From contig NZ_CP084541.1 of assembly GCF_020410765.1 (NCBI RefSeq), forward strand, positions 4,731,001-4,795,000: a stretch of 64,000 bases of DNA, given 5' to 3'. Positions 39,865-49,052 of the stretch are shown piece after piece. Made by a program: the position numbers and the translations under genes. The stretch comes from Streptomyces marincola (GTDB taxonomy: Bacteria > Actinomycetota > Actinomycetes > Streptomycetales > Streptomycetaceae). The notes under the pieces were generated by a model that was not told the origin of the DNA, did not search any database, and was given only the letters and a program-made list of their open reading frames with translations. Position 1 is the first letter of the stretch, and every line of letters starts with the position of its first letter.

Positions 39865-41910
39865 GTGAGCGAGCGCATGTTCGACACCGTGCTCGTCGCC
39901 AACCGCGGCGAGATCGCCGTCCGCGTCATCCGCACCCTGCGCCGCCTCGGCATCGCCTCGGCCGCGGTCTACAGCGACGCCGACGCCGGGGCCCGCCACG
40001 TGGCCGAGGCCGACATGGCGGTGCGCATCGGGCCGGAACGGGCCGCGCACAGCTACCTGTCGGTGTCCGCCCTGCTGCGCGCGGCCGAACGGACCGGCGC
40101 CGACGCGGTGCACCCCGGCTACGGGTTCCTCGCCGAGAACGCGGACTTCGCGCGCGCCGTCACCGCGGCGGGCCTGGCGTTCATCGGACCGCCCGCCGAC
40201 GCGATCGAGACCATGGGCGACAAGATCAGGGCCAAGGAAACGGTGCGCGCCGCGGGCGTGCCCGTGGTGCCGGGGGCGCACGGCGCGGGGCTCGCCGACG
40301 CGGTGCGCGCCATGGGCCCGCCGGTGCTCCTGAAGCCCTCGGCGGGAGGCGGCGGCAAGGGGATGCGCCTGGTGCGCGACCCGGCGCGACTCGACGACGA
40401 GATCGACGCCGCGCGCCGGGAGGCGAGGGCGGCGTTCGGCGACGACACCCTCCTCGCCGAACGCTGGATCGACCGGCCGCGGCACATCGAGATCCAGGTG
40501 CTCGCCGACCGGCACGGCACGGTCGTGCACCTCGGCGAGCGCGAGTGCTCGCTCCAGCGCCGCCACCAGAAGATCGTCGAGGAGGCCCCGAGCCCGCTGC
40601 TCGACCCGGCGACCCGCGCCGCGATGGGCGAGGCGGCGGTGCGCGCGGCCAGGGCCTGCGGCTACGTCGGCGCGGGCACGGTCGAGTTCATCGTGCCCGC
40701 GGGGGACCGGGCGGCGTACTGCTTCATGGAGATGAACACCCGGCTCCAGGTCGAGCACCCCGTGACCGAGCTGATCACCGGCCTCGACCTCGTCGAGTGG
40801 CAGGTGCGGGTGGCCGCGGGCGAGCCGCTGCCCTTCGGGCAGGACGGCGTGCCGGCCGCGCGCGGCCACGCCGTCGAGGCCCGCGTCTGCGCCGAGACCG
40901 CGACCGTGGCGCCGGGCGGCGGGGGAGCGGTGGCGTTCCTGCCGTCGGCCGGCACCGTCCGCCTGCTGCGCGAGCCCTCGGGCGAGGGCGTGCGCGTGGA
41001 CTCGGGGCTGGCCGAGGGCACCGAGGTCGGCACCGCGTACGACCCGATGCTCGCCAAGGTCGTCGCGCACGGGCCCGACCGCGCCACGGCGCTGCGCCGG
41101 CTCAGGGCGGCGCTGGCCCGCACGACGGTGCTCGGGGTCGACACCAACACCGGGTTCCTGCGCCGCCTGCTGGCCCACCCGGCCGTGCTCGCCGGGGACT
41201 TCGACACCGGGCTCGTGGCCGAGGCGGCGGCCGGGCTGCTCGCGGGCCCCGTGCCCGACGAGGTGTACGCGGCGGTGGCGCTGCTGCGGCAGGAGGCGCT
41301 GCGGCCGGTGCCGGACGCGACGGGGTGGGTGGACCCGTTCTCTGTGCCCTCCGGCTGGCGGCTGGGCGAGCCGCCCGCCTGGACGACGCACAGGCTGCGG
41401 GTCGCGGGGCAGGAGCCGGTGGCGGTCGCGGTGCGGCCCGGCGAGGTCAGGATCGGAACCGGGCCGCCGCTCCCCGCCCGGCTGCTCGGCGCGGGCGGGG
41501 GCGGGGAGGCGGAGGCGGCCGGTGAACGGGCCACGGTGCGCGTGGCGTGCGCCGGCGCGGTCCACACGTTCGCGCACGCCGCCGACTCCGGCGGCCACTG
41601 GCTGGGCCGGGACGGCGACGCCTGGCACGTGCGGGGCCACGACCCGGTGGCCGCCGCCCGCGCGGGCGCGGCGACGGGCCGGGACGAGCTCTCCGCGCCC
41701 ATGCCCGGCACGGTCACGGTCGTGAAGGCGGCCGTGGGCGACGCGGTGCGCGCGGGGCAGGGCCTGCTGGTCGTCGAGGCGATGAAGATGGAGCACGTCA
41801 TCGCCGCCCCGCACGACGGCACGGTCACCGAGCTGAGGGTGACCGCGGGCACCGCCGTCGCCATCGACCAGGTCCTCGTCCGCGTCGCCCCGGCGGAGGA
41901 GGAGCGATGA
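39865..41910 (+). CDS. Acyl-CoA carboxylase alpha subunit (biotin carboxylase plus biotin carrier)
   Basis: A 681-residue protein. The N-terminal biotin carboxylase domain starts FDTVLVANRGEIAVRVIRT, has the ATP-grasp Gly loop KPSAGGGGKGMRLV and the active-site FMEMNTRLQVEHPVTE. The C-terminus is a biotinyl domain with VEAMKMEHVI (Lys is biotinylated). GTG 39865 is chosen, with GAGGGGG about 10 nt upstream; ATG 39877 is an alternative. The stop overlaps the HMG-CoA lyase start by ATGA. It would carboxylate biotin for the beta subunit encoded just upstream. Confidence 0.9.
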   Translation: MSERMFDTVLVANRGEIAVRVIRTLRRLGIASAAVYSDADAGARHVAEADMAVRIGPERAAHSYLSVSALLRAAERTGADAVHPGYGFLAENADFARAVTAAGLAFIGPPADAIETMGDKIRAKETVRAAGVPVVPGAHGAGLADAVRAMGPPVLLKPSAGGGGKGMRLVRDPARLDDEIDAARREARAAFGDDTLLAERWIDRPRHIEIQVLADRHGTVVHLGERECSLQRRHQKIVEEAPSPLLDPATRAAMGEAAVRAARACGYVGAGTVEFIVPAGDRAAYCFMEMNTRLQVEHPVTELITGLDLVEWQVRVAAGEPLPFGQDGVPAARGHAVEARVCAETATVAPGGGGAVAFLPSAGTVRLLREPSGEGVRVDSGLAEGTEVGTAYDPMLAKVVAHGPDRATALRRLRAALARTTVLGVDTNTGFLRRLLAHPAVLAGDFDTGLVAEAAAGLLAGPVPDEVYAAVALLRQEALRPVPDATGWVDPFSVPSGWRLGEPPAWTTHRLRVAGQEPVAVAVRPGEVRIGTGPPLPARLLGAGGGGEAEAAGERATVRVACAGAVHTFAHAADSGGHWLGRDGDAWHVRGHDPVAAARAGAATGRDELSAPMPGTVTVVKAAVGDAVRAGQGLLVVEAMKMEHVIAAPHDGTVTELRVTAGTAVAIDQVLVRVAPAEEER

Positions 41911-42902
41911 GCGAGGTCACCGGCCGGCCCGCCCCGGCCCGCGCTCCCGCGGGCGTTCCCGCGGAGCACGGCCTGCCCGCGCGCGTGCGCATCCACGAGG
42001 TCGGCCCGCGCGACGGGCTCCAGAACGAGCCGACGGCCGTGCCGGTCGAGGTGAAGGCCGAGTTCATCCACCGCCTGGCCGCCGCCGGGCTGCGGACCAT
42101 CGAGGCCACCAGCTTCGTGCGCCCGGACCTCGTGCCCCAGCTCGCGGACGCGGAAGCTCTCTACCCGCTGCTCGCCGACCTCGACGTGCGGCTGCCCGTG
42201 CTCGTGCCGAACGCGCGCGGCCTCGACCGCGCGCTGGCCCTCGGGGTGCGCGAGATCGCCGTCTTCGCCAGCGTCACCGAGTCGTTCGCACAGGCGAATC
42301 TCGGCCGCGGGGTCGACGCGTCCCTCGACATGTTCGCGCCCGTCGTGGCGCGGGCGACCGAGGCCGGGGTCCCGGTGCGCGGCTACCTCTCGATGTGCTT
42401 CGGGGACCCCTGGGAGGGGCACGTCCCGGTGGCCGACACCGTCCGGGTGGCCCGCCGCCTGCTCGACCTCGGCTGCGCCGAGCTGAGCCTCGGCGACACC
42501 ATCGGGGTCGCCACGGCGAACCAGGTCACCGACCTGCTGACCGCCCTGGGCGCGGCGGGCGTGCCGGTCGAACGCGTCGCCGTCCACTTCCACGACACCT
42601 ACGGGCAGGCCCTCGCCAACACCCTGACCGCCCTGCGGCACGGCGTCACCACCGTCGACGCCTCGGCCGGGGGGCTGGGCGGCTGCCCGTTCGCGCGCAG
42701 CGCCACCGGCAACCTCGCCACCGAGGACCTGCTGTGGATGCTGGACGGCCTGGGCGTCGAGACCGGCGTCGACCTCGGCCGGCTCACCGAGACCAGCCGG
42801 TGGCTGGCCGGCCGGCTCGGCCGGCCGAGCCCGTCCCGCACCGTGCGCGCCCTGTCCCGCGAGGACGCCGAGCAACGCCAGCCGAGGAGGCCGAGTTCAT
42901 GA
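41907..42902 (+). CDS. Hydroxymethylglutaryl-CoA lyase
   Basis: A 331-residue TIM-barrel lyase. It has the entry motif HEVGPRDGLQNEP, the metal-binding VHFHDTYGQALAN and the Cys motif GGLGGCPFARSATGN that contributes the catalytic loop. It cleaves HMG-CoA to acetoacetate and acetyl-CoA, the final step of leucine catabolism. ATG overlaps the previous stop (ATGA) and GGAGGAGG precedes it, so translation is coupled. Its stop in turn overlaps the acyl-CoA dehydrogenase start. N-terminal 24 residues are Ala/Pro-rich. Confidence 0.92.
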   Translation: MSEVTGRPAPARAPAGVPAEHGLPARVRIHEVGPRDGLQNEPTAVPVEVKAEFIHRLAAAGLRTIEATSFVRPDLVPQLADAEALYPLLADLDVRLPVLVPNARGLDRALALGVREIAVFASVTESFAQANLGRGVDASLDMFAPVVARATEAGVPVRGYLSMCFGDPWEGHVPVADTVRVARRLLDLGCAELSLGDTIGVATANQVTDLLTALGAAGVPVERVAVHFHDTYGQALANTLTALRHGVTTVDASAGGLGGCPFARSATGNLATEDLLWMLDGLGVETGVDLGRLTETSRWLAGRLGRPSPSRTVRALSREDAEQRQPRRPSS

Positions 42903-44074
42903 CCCTGGACCACCGCCTGAGCCCGGAGCACGAGGAACTGCGCCGCACCGTCGAGGCGTTCGCGCACGACGTGGTCGCGCCGAAGATCGGGGAGTTCTAC
43001 GAGCGCCACGAGTTCCCCTACGAGATCGTCCGCGAGATGGGCCGCATGGGCCTGTTCGGGCTGCCGTTCCCCGAGGAGTACGGCGGCATGGGCGGCGACT
43101 ACCTCGCGCTGTGCCTCGCCCTTGAGGAGCTGGCGCGCGTCGACTCGTCGGTGGCCATCACCCTGGAGGCCGGGGTGTCGCTCGGCGCGATGCCGATCCA
43201 CCGCTTCGGCACGGAGGAGCAGAAGCGCCGCTGGCTGCCGCGCCTGTGCAGCGGCGACATGCTGGGCGCGTTCGGCCTCACGGAACCCGACTGCGGCTCG
43301 GACGCGGGCGGCACCCGCACCACGGCCGTGCGGGACGGGGACACGTGGGTGATCAACGGCACCAAGAGCTTCATCACCAACTCGGGCACCGACATCACCG
43401 GCCTGATCACGGTGACCGCCGTCACCGGCCGCAAGCCGGACGGCGCCCCGGCGATCTCCACGCTGATCGTGCCCGCCGGCACGCCGGGGCTCACGGTCGC
43501 CCGGCCGTACTCCAAGGTCGGCTGGAACGCGTCGGACACCCGCGAACTGCACTTCGCCGACGTCCGGGTGCCGGCCGACAGCCTGCTGGGCGAGGAGGGC
43601 CGGGGCTACGCGCAGTTCCTGCGCATCCTCGACGAGGGACGCATCGCCATCTCCGCGCTCGCCACGGGACTGGCCCAGGGCTGCCTCGACGAGTCGGTGG
43701 CCTACGCGAAGAGCCGCTCCGCGTTCGGCCGCCCGATCGGCGCGAACCAGGCCATCCAGTTCAAGCTGGCCGACATGGCGGCCAGGGCCCACACCGCCCG
43801 CGTCGCCTGGCGCGACGCGGCGTCGCGGCTGCTGGCGGGCGAGCCGTTCAAGCGGGAGGCGGCGATCGCCAAGCTGCACTCCTCGGACGTGGCCGTGACC
43901 AACGCCCGCGAGGCCACCCAGATCCACGGCGGCTACGGCTTCATGAACGAGTACCCGGTGGCGCGCATGTGGCGGGACGCGAAGATCCTGGAGATCGGCG
44001 AGGGCACGAGCGAGGTGCAGCGGCTGCTGATCAGCAGGGAACTCGGCCTGGCCGAGCTCGCCGCGTCCGCCTGA
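42899..44074 (+). CDS. Acyl-CoA dehydrogenase, isovaleryl-CoA type
   Basis: A 391-residue flavoprotein of standard family length. Motifs include FGLTEPDCGSDAG (FAD-binding), VINGTKSFITNSG, QIHGGYGFMNEYPVARMWRDAKI and EIGEGTSEVQRLLISREL. It would oxidise isovaleryl-CoA (or a related branched acyl-CoA) to methylcrotonyl-CoA, the step just before the carboxylase. ATG overlaps the HMG-CoA lyase stop (ATGA). The substrate assignment comes from the operon. Confidence 0.9.
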   Translation: MTLDHRLSPEHEELRRTVEAFAHDVVAPKIGEFYERHEFPYEIVREMGRMGLFGLPFPEEYGGMGGDYLALCLALEELARVDSSVAITLEAGVSLGAMPIHRFGTEEQKRRWLPRLCSGDMLGAFGLTEPDCGSDAGGTRTTAVRDGDTWVINGTKSFITNSGTDITGLITVTAVTGRKPDGAPAISTLIVPAGTPGLTVARPYSKVGWNASDTRELHFADVRVPADSLLGEEGRGYAQFLRILDEGRIAISALATGLAQGCLDESVAYAKSRSAFGRPIGANQAIQFKLADMAARAHTARVAWRDAASRLLAGEPFKREAAIAKLHSSDVAVTNAREATQIHGGYGFMNEYPVARMWRDAKILEIGEGTSEVQRLLISRELGLAELAASA

Positions 44075-44120
44075 GGGCCGCCCGCCCGCGTTCCGGCGGT
44101 GTCCCCGTGTCTCCGTGTCC

Positions 44121-44141
44121 CCGTTCCGTGCCGTGGAACGG
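44121..44141 (+). terminator. Short hairpin after the leucine-catabolism operon
   Basis: CCGTTCC (44121-44127) pairs with GGAACGG (44135-44141) over a 7-nt loop, 47 nt after the operon stop. The stem is short, so it is a weak candidate. Confidence 0.35.
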
Positions 44142-44168
44142 ACGCGGGGCCGCGCGCGGGCCGTTTGC

Positions 44169-44174
44169 GACAAT
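44169..44174 (+). promoter_or_regulatory. -10 box of the DUF4429 gene, leaderless pattern
   Basis: GACAAT ends 6 nt before ATG 44181. Confidence 0.35.
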
Positions 44175-44180
44175 CGCGTC

Positions 44181-45065
44181 ATGGCGTCGATGGCAGAGAT
44201 CAACCAGCCGACAGGAACGTGGACGTTCGACGGCGACACGGTGCGCATCGTCCCGGGGCACGGCCGGGGGGTGCACGCCCTGCGCACCATGCTCGGGGAG
44301 ATCGCCCTGCCGCTGGCGGCGGTGGCCGGCGTGTCCTACGAGGCGGGCCGCAAGGCCGGCCGGCTGCGGCTGCGGCTGCGCCCCGGCGCCGATCCGCTGA
44401 CGCAGGCCACCGGCGGCGCGCTGCCTGACGCGGCCGACCCCTACCGCCTGGAGGTCGAACGCGATCGCGCCGGTGTCGCCGAGTACTTCGCGGACGCGGT
44501 GCGCGACGCGCGCACCATCGAGCAGGTCGAGGACACGGCCACCGACCGCTTCCTGCTGCCGGGACCGGCCGTGCCGCTGACCCTGCACGGCTCCGACGGC
44601 GAGATGTTCTTCGACGGCGAGGAGATCCGCCTGTCCTGGAACTGGGCGACCGAGGAGGCCAAGAAGAGCACGGGGACCCACCGGGTCGGGCTCGCCGACC
44701 TGGCCGGGGTCTCGTGGTCGCCGCCGCGGCTTGAGAGCGGCTACCTGCGGCTGCTGCCCCGGCACGGCCCGCACATGGGCAAGCCGGCGCACGACCCGAA
44801 CTGCGTGGTGCTGTGGGGCTGGCGCCCGGGCCGCGAGGTCGCCGAGTCGGCCCTGCTGGCCGCCGCCGTCACGGCCCGCCTGCCGCACCCGTCGGGTGTC
44901 GGCGCGGCGGCCGACGGCCCCCTGGCGAAGGGCCCGGTGGCCGGGCAGACCGACCCGGACACCGTGCTGCGGCGCCTGCGGGAGCTGGGGGAGCTGCACC
45001 GGAGCGGCGTGCTCACGGACGAGGAGTTCTCGGCGGCCAAGAAGGCGATGCTCGACCGGCTGTGA
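44181..45065 (+). CDS. DUF4429 domain protein with C-terminal SHOCT motif
   Basis: A 294-residue protein. Two beta-rich DUF4429 modules (GTWTFDGDTVRIVPGHGRGVHALRTMLG; SDGEMFFDGEEIRLSW) are followed by a short helical SHOCT domain at the C-terminus (LRELGELHRSGVLTDEEF). No membrane segment or signal peptide. SHOCT often helps oligomerise proteins that modify membranes or nucleic acid. Function unknown. ATG 44181 is preferred; ATG 44190 is possible. Confidence 0.8.
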   Translation: MASMAEINQPTGTWTFDGDTVRIVPGHGRGVHALRTMLGEIALPLAAVAGVSYEAGRKAGRLRLRLRPGADPLTQATGGALPDAADPYRLEVERDRAGVAEYFADAVRDARTIEQVEDTATDRFLLPGPAVPLTLHGSDGEMFFDGEEIRLSWNWATEEAKKSTGTHRVGLADLAGVSWSPPRLESGYLRLLPRHGPHMGKPAHDPNCVVLWGWRPGREVAESALLAAAVTARLPHPSGVGAAADGPLAKGPVAGQTDPDTVLRRLRELGELHRSGVLTDEEFSAAKKAMLDRL

Positions 45066-45154
45066 GCGGCGCCGGAACGGCGTTCGCGACACGCCCGTGC
45101 CCGATATCGGGCAGGATTGTTGCGAAAAGCATTCCGGCTCCTCAGTATCGAGGG

Positions 45155-45430
45155 GTGCCCGAACGCCGTACGCCCCATGACGACCTCGTGGACCACCTGG
45201 TGCGCAGCACGTCCCTCGCGCGGGGCGAGGCGGCCCGGGTGGTCCTCGATGTGCTGGCGTACTTCGACGAGTCGGCCGAGGAGTACGTCCGCCGCCGCCA
45301 CCGGGAGCTGCGTTCCCGCGGGCTCACCAACGACGCGATCTTCCGGCAGATCTCCGAGGAACTGCCGCACCGCGCCGTGGCGCCTCCCGCGCTGTCGCTG
45401 CGGCAGCTGCGGCGGATCGTCTACGGCTGA
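45155..45430 (+). CDS. Conserved hypothetical protein (91 residues)
   Basis: The frame starts VPERRTPHDDLVDHLVRST and ends LSLRQLRRIVYG. Several helices and a basic patch (EEYVRRRHRELRSRGLTNDAI) suggest a small helical protein. I recall close matches upstream of glmS in other streptomycetes, but no function. GTG 45155 lacks a ribosome site and may be leaderless, with CAGTAT upstream. Confidence 0.7.
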   Translation: MPERRTPHDDLVDHLVRSTSLARGEAARVVLDVLAYFDESAEEYVRRRHRELRSRGLTNDAIFRQISEELPHRAVAPPALSLRQLRRIVYG

Positions 45431-45506
45431 GCGGGGGCACGGGCGGACCGCCGCCGGGCGGCGGCGGTCCCGGACAGCGAGCGAACGACCAGCAGGAGGA
45501 ACGGCT

Positions 45507-47327
45507 ATGTGTGGGATCGTCGGATATATCGGCACAAGGGATGTCGCGCCCCTCCTGCTGGAGGGTCTCCAGCGGCTGGAGTACCGGGGGTACGACTCGG
45601 CGGGCATCGCGATCCAGAACAGCGGGCGCGGCGGCGGCCTCAAGACCGTGAAGAACGCCGGCCGGGTCCGCGACCTGGAGAGCAAGGTCCCCGCCCGGTT
45701 CTCCGGAACCAGCGGCATCGCCCACACCCGGTGGGCGACGCACGGCGCCCCCAACGACGCCAACGCCCACCCGCACCTGGACGCCGCGGGGCGCATCGCC
45801 GTCGTGCACAACGGCATCATCGACAACTCCGCCGACCTGCGGGCCAAACTGGCCGCCGACGGCGTCGAGCTGGCCTCCGAGACCGACACCGAGGTGCTGG
45901 CGCACCTCATCGCCCGGGCGCGGGGCGAGAAGCTGGAGGACAAGGTCCGCGAGGCCCTGCGGTACATCGAGGGCACCTACGGCATCGCGGTGCTGCACGC
46001 CGACTTCCCCGACCGCATCGTCGTGGCGCGCAACGGCTCGCCCGTGGTGCTCGGCATCGGCGAGAAGGAGATGTTCGTCGCCTCCGACGTCGCCGCCCTG
46101 ATCAGCCACACCCGCCAGGTGATCACCCTGGACGACGGCGAGATGGCCACCATCAAGGCCGACGACTACCGCACCTACACGACCGACGGCAGCCGCACCT
46201 CGGCCGCGCCGACCACCGTCGAGTGGGAGGCCGAGAGCTACGACATGGGCGGCCACGACACCTACATGCACAAGGAGATCGCCGAGCAGACCGAGGCGGT
46301 GGACCGGGTGCTGCGCGGCCGGATCGACGACCGGTTCGCCACGGTGCGGCTCGGCGGCCTGAACCTGGACGCCAGGGCGGCGCGCGGCGTGCGGCGGGTG
46401 AAGATCCTGGGCTGCGGTTCCGCCTACCACGCGGGTCTGATCGGCGCCCAGATGATCGAGGAGCTGGCGCGCATCCCGGCGGACGCCGAGCCGGCCAGCG
46501 AGTTCCGCTACCGCAACGCGGTGGTCGACCCCGACACCCTCTACATCGCCACGAGCCAGTCCGGCGAGACCTACGACACGCTGGCGGCCGTGCAGGAGCT
46601 CAAGCGCAAGGGCGCCATGGTGCTCGGCGTGGTCAACGTGGTCGGCTCCGCCATCGCGCGGGAGACGGACGGCGGGATCTACGTGCACGCCGGGCCCGAG
46701 GTGTGCGTCGTGTCCACCAAGTGCTTCACCAACACGGCCGTGGCCTTCGCGCTGCTCGCGCTGCACCTCGGGCGGATCAGGGACCTGTCGGTCGCGGACG
46801 GCAAGCGCATCATCGAGGGCCTGCGCCGGCTGCCGGGGCAGATCGCCGAGATCCTGCGCGAGGAGGACCGGATCGCCAAGCTCGCGGCCGAGTTCGCCGA
46901 GGCGCGGAGCATGATGTTCGTGGGCCGGGTCCGGGGCTTCCCGGTGGCGAAGGAGGCCTCCCTGAAGCTGAAGGAGGTCTCCTACATCCACGCCGAGGCG
47001 TACCCCGCGTCCGAGCTGAAGCACGGTCCGCTGGCCCTGGTCGAGCCCGCGGTGCCGACGGTGGCGATCGTTCCGACGGACGAGCTGCTGGACAAGAACC
47101 GGGCGACCCTTGAGGAGATCAAGGCGCGCAGCGGGCGCATTCTGGCCGTCGCGCACGAGGAGCAGCCGAAGGCCGACAGCACGATCGTGGTGCCGCGCAA
47201 CGAGCCGGAGCTCGACCCGGTGCTCATGGGCATCCCGCTCCAGCTGCTCGCCTACCACACAGCGCTCGCCCTGGGCAGGGACATCGACAAGCCCCGGAAT
47301 CTGGCCAAGTCCGTGACGGTCGAATAG
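45507..47327 (+). CDS. glmS: Glutamine-fructose-6-phosphate aminotransferase
   Basis: A 606-residue enzyme. CGIVGYIGTRD at the start gives the N-terminal nucleophile Cys after Met removal. The glutaminase domain runs to about 235, then two SIS isomerase domains follow (GCGSAYHAGLIG, TSQSGETYDTLAA, VVSTKCFTNTAVAF, EASLKLKEVSYIHAEAY). It makes glucosamine-6-phosphate for peptidoglycan. AGGAGGA precedes ATG 45507. No ribozyme-like leader of the B. subtilis type is seen. A strong double hairpin ends the gene. Confidence 0.97.
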   Translation: MCGIVGYIGTRDVAPLLLEGLQRLEYRGYDSAGIAIQNSGRGGGLKTVKNAGRVRDLESKVPARFSGTSGIAHTRWATHGAPNDANAHPHLDAAGRIAVVHNGIIDNSADLRAKLAADGVELASETDTEVLAHLIARARGEKLEDKVREALRYIEGTYGIAVLHADFPDRIVVARNGSPVVLGIGEKEMFVASDVAALISHTRQVITLDDGEMATIKADDYRTYTTDGSRTSAAPTTVEWEAESYDMGGHDTYMHKEIAEQTEAVDRVLRGRIDDRFATVRLGGLNLDARAARGVRRVKILGCGSAYHAGLIGAQMIEELARIPADAEPASEFRYRNAVVDPDTLYIATSQSGETYDTLAAVQELKRKGAMVLGVVNVVGSAIARETDGGIYVHAGPEVCVVSTKCFTNTAVAFALLALHLGRIRDLSVADGKRIIEGLRRLPGQIAEILREEDRIAKLAAEFAEARSMMFVGRVRGFPVAKEASLKLKEVSYIHAEAYPASELKHGPLALVEPAVPTVAIVPTDELLDKNRATLEEIKARSGRILAVAHEEQPKADSTIVVPRNEPELDPVLMGIPLQLLAYHTALALGRDIDKPRNLAKSVTVE

Positions 47328-47415
47328 GCGCGAATCGCTCGGCCGGCGCGGTCCCGCGGCCTTCGCGGTCCGCGGCCTCCCGCGGCGGCGCTCTGCCGCA
47401 GGTCCTGGCGCACTG

Positions 47416-47460
47416 CGGCCCCCGGGAAGCGCGTGCCACCAAACGCGCTCCCGGGGGCCG
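47416..47460 (+). terminator. Strong terminator after glmS
   Basis: A near-perfect stem of about 18 bp with one bulged base (47416-47434 with 47443-47460) closes on an 8-nt loop (gccaccaa). Confidence 0.75.
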
Positions 47461-47467
47461 CTTCATG

Positions 47468-47493
47468 CGCCGGCGTCGCCCATTACGCCGGCG
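47468..47493 (+). terminator. Second hairpin after glmS
   Basis: CGCCGGCGT and ACGCCGGCG pair over an 8-nt loop right after the first terminator; tandem stop signal. Confidence 0.5.
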
Positions 47494-47789
47494 GGGAGAA
47501 GCCGCCTCCGGGTCCGTCACCTCCCGTCGGCGGCCCTAGCCTCGGTCGGTGTCCCGGTTATGCCCATCACAAACGCACAATCCACCACTTCCGGGCGACG
47601 AATTTGGTGAATGCCTCGTGCGCGCACGGCGCAGCGGCGGCCCCGAGGCCGCGTGGGGCGCCCGTGAGCCGTTCCGGCGGCCCGGAGGGAGCGTTCCGAA
47701 GCCGTGCGGAGCCCTGCGGCGCCCGCGCGCCCGGCGGGGCGCGCAGGCGGGCGTGGGGTGGTGCCGCCGTGCGCCGCGCGCCGGGGCGG
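47494..47789. other. Non-coding stretch between glmS terminators and usp gene
   Basis: No supported gene. A TAGCCT box at 47538-47543 precedes GTG 47549 with 5 nt in between and opens an 83-codon frame that contains a TTA codon and runs into the usp gene. It was not accepted because its protein is low-complexity Arg-rich. Confidence 0.45.
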
Positions 47790-48311
47790 TCAGGGGATGA
47801 CGACCACCGGGCGCTGCGCGCGCCGGGCGAGCCGCCCCGAGACCGAGCCGAACAGCCGGCTGAGCAGTCCGTGCGTGGTCCCGACGACGATCGCGTCGGC
47901 CTCGTACTCCTGGCCGACCTCCTCCAGCTCGTGGCAGATGTCGCCGCCGCGTTCGAGAAGGACCCAGGGCACGTCGGAGAGGTGGTCGGCGCAGGCCAGC
48001 TCAAGACCGAGCACCTCGGTCCTGTGGTCGGGCACGTCCACGAGGGCCGGCGGCTCGCAGCCGGCCCACACGGTGGTGGGCAGCCGGTTGGCCACGTGCA
48101 CGATGATCAGTCCGGAGCCGGACCGCCTGGCCATGCCCACGGCGTACGCCAGGGCGCGCTCGCTCGACATCGAGCCGTCGAAGCCCACCACCACGCCGTG
48201 CTGGAACGCCGGGTCGTGCGACCCTCCCGCTTCCTCCACCGGGTCGGGAGGGGAGGAGGGATCGGCGACCTGCCGGCGATCCGCTGGTTCGGGGAACTCG
48301 TATCCAGCCAT
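47790..48311 (-). CDS. Universal stress protein (UspA family)
   Basis: A 173-residue UspA-fold protein. The entry strand GVVVGFDGSMSSERALAYAVGMA (residues 39-61) is typical. The ATP-binding GX2GX9G(S/T) pattern appears as VVGTTHGLLSRLFGSVSGRLARRAQRPVVV, broadly consistent. A disordered N-terminal 35 residues precede the domain. It is convergent with glmS and divergent from the adpA promoter region. Its stimulus is unknown. Confidence 0.88.
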   Translation of the reverse strand: MAGYEFPEPADRRQVADPSSPPDPVEEAGGSHDPAFQHGVVVGFDGSMSSERALAYAVGMARRSGSGLIIVHVANRLPTTVWAGCEPPALVDVPDHRTEVLGLELACADHLSDVPWVLLERGGDICHELEEVGQEYEADAIVVGTTHGLLSRLFGSVSGRLARRAQRPVVVIP

Positions 48312-49052
48312 CGAAGCCTCAGCGGTGGGTCAGTGAGGAAACCTCGTGAGTGTGTGGGCTGTGGGGGTGGGACGCGGGGGAGCGGTGGAGATTCGTTGTG
48401 CTTCCACTGGTGCCACCTCCAGGGTACGGCGTCAGGTAGGTAGTTCCCAGGGGCGCTGCCTGCAACCCCTGAAACCGGACGCCGCCGCTGTGACCGTGCA
48501 GCATGCCCTACCGGCACGCGGCGGCGCAATGCTTTCGGACACGGCGGGGCGCGGACGCATCCGCTGCGTGACCGGTCGTGGCGCCGTTCCGCGTTCACTT
48601 CCCGGCGTCACGGGGCGTGGCTCGGAGCAGCGGCTGCTCGCTGAGTGTCGCCCGTCAATTACAGCACGGGTGAACGGTGAACGCCCCCGGCGTGCGCCGG
48701 TCGCGCGCCGGGGCGGTCGTGGGCACGGGTCTCATTTTCGGCCAACTTCGCCACTCCAGACCCACGTTGCCCACACGCCCCGTCAACATCTCCTGTATAC
48801 CGGGACGGAGGCGCGCCCCGGGGCGCTCCGGCCCCGCGGTGCCGAGTGGCGAGGTGAGGCGCACTTCCCCCAACTGCTCCTACGTGTAACGCTTCCTGAT
48901 CGAATGCTTCGCGCCACGTTGTCATGTCGATATAGCGCCGAGTGATGAACTTGTCCCGCCGACCTCACCCGACCCAGTAGATTCGATCTTGGCAATCACG
49001 TCGGGGGAAACGTGCTGGACCGAGGACGCGACGACCGAGGGAACTGAGGAGC
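48312..49052. other. Long upstream regulatory region of adpA and usp
   Basis: No supported gene in 741 bp. This fits the long, multi-site adpA promoter regions of streptomycetes. TAGATT (48978-48983) is a candidate -10. TGGCCGAAAA on the minus strand (about 48734-48743) partly matches the AdpA site TGGCSNGWWY. Nothing else is clear. Expected regulators are AdpA itself and BldD, which were not located. Confidence 0.45.

Noticed and set aside
45431..45506. glmS ribozyme
   Set aside because: The 76-nt gap before glmS is too short and shows no matching core; the gene has a simple AGGAGGA site.
48659..48925. 88-codon minus-strand frame in the adpA upstream region
   Set aside because: Poor ribosome site and low-complexity product; similar frames are open on both strands by chance.
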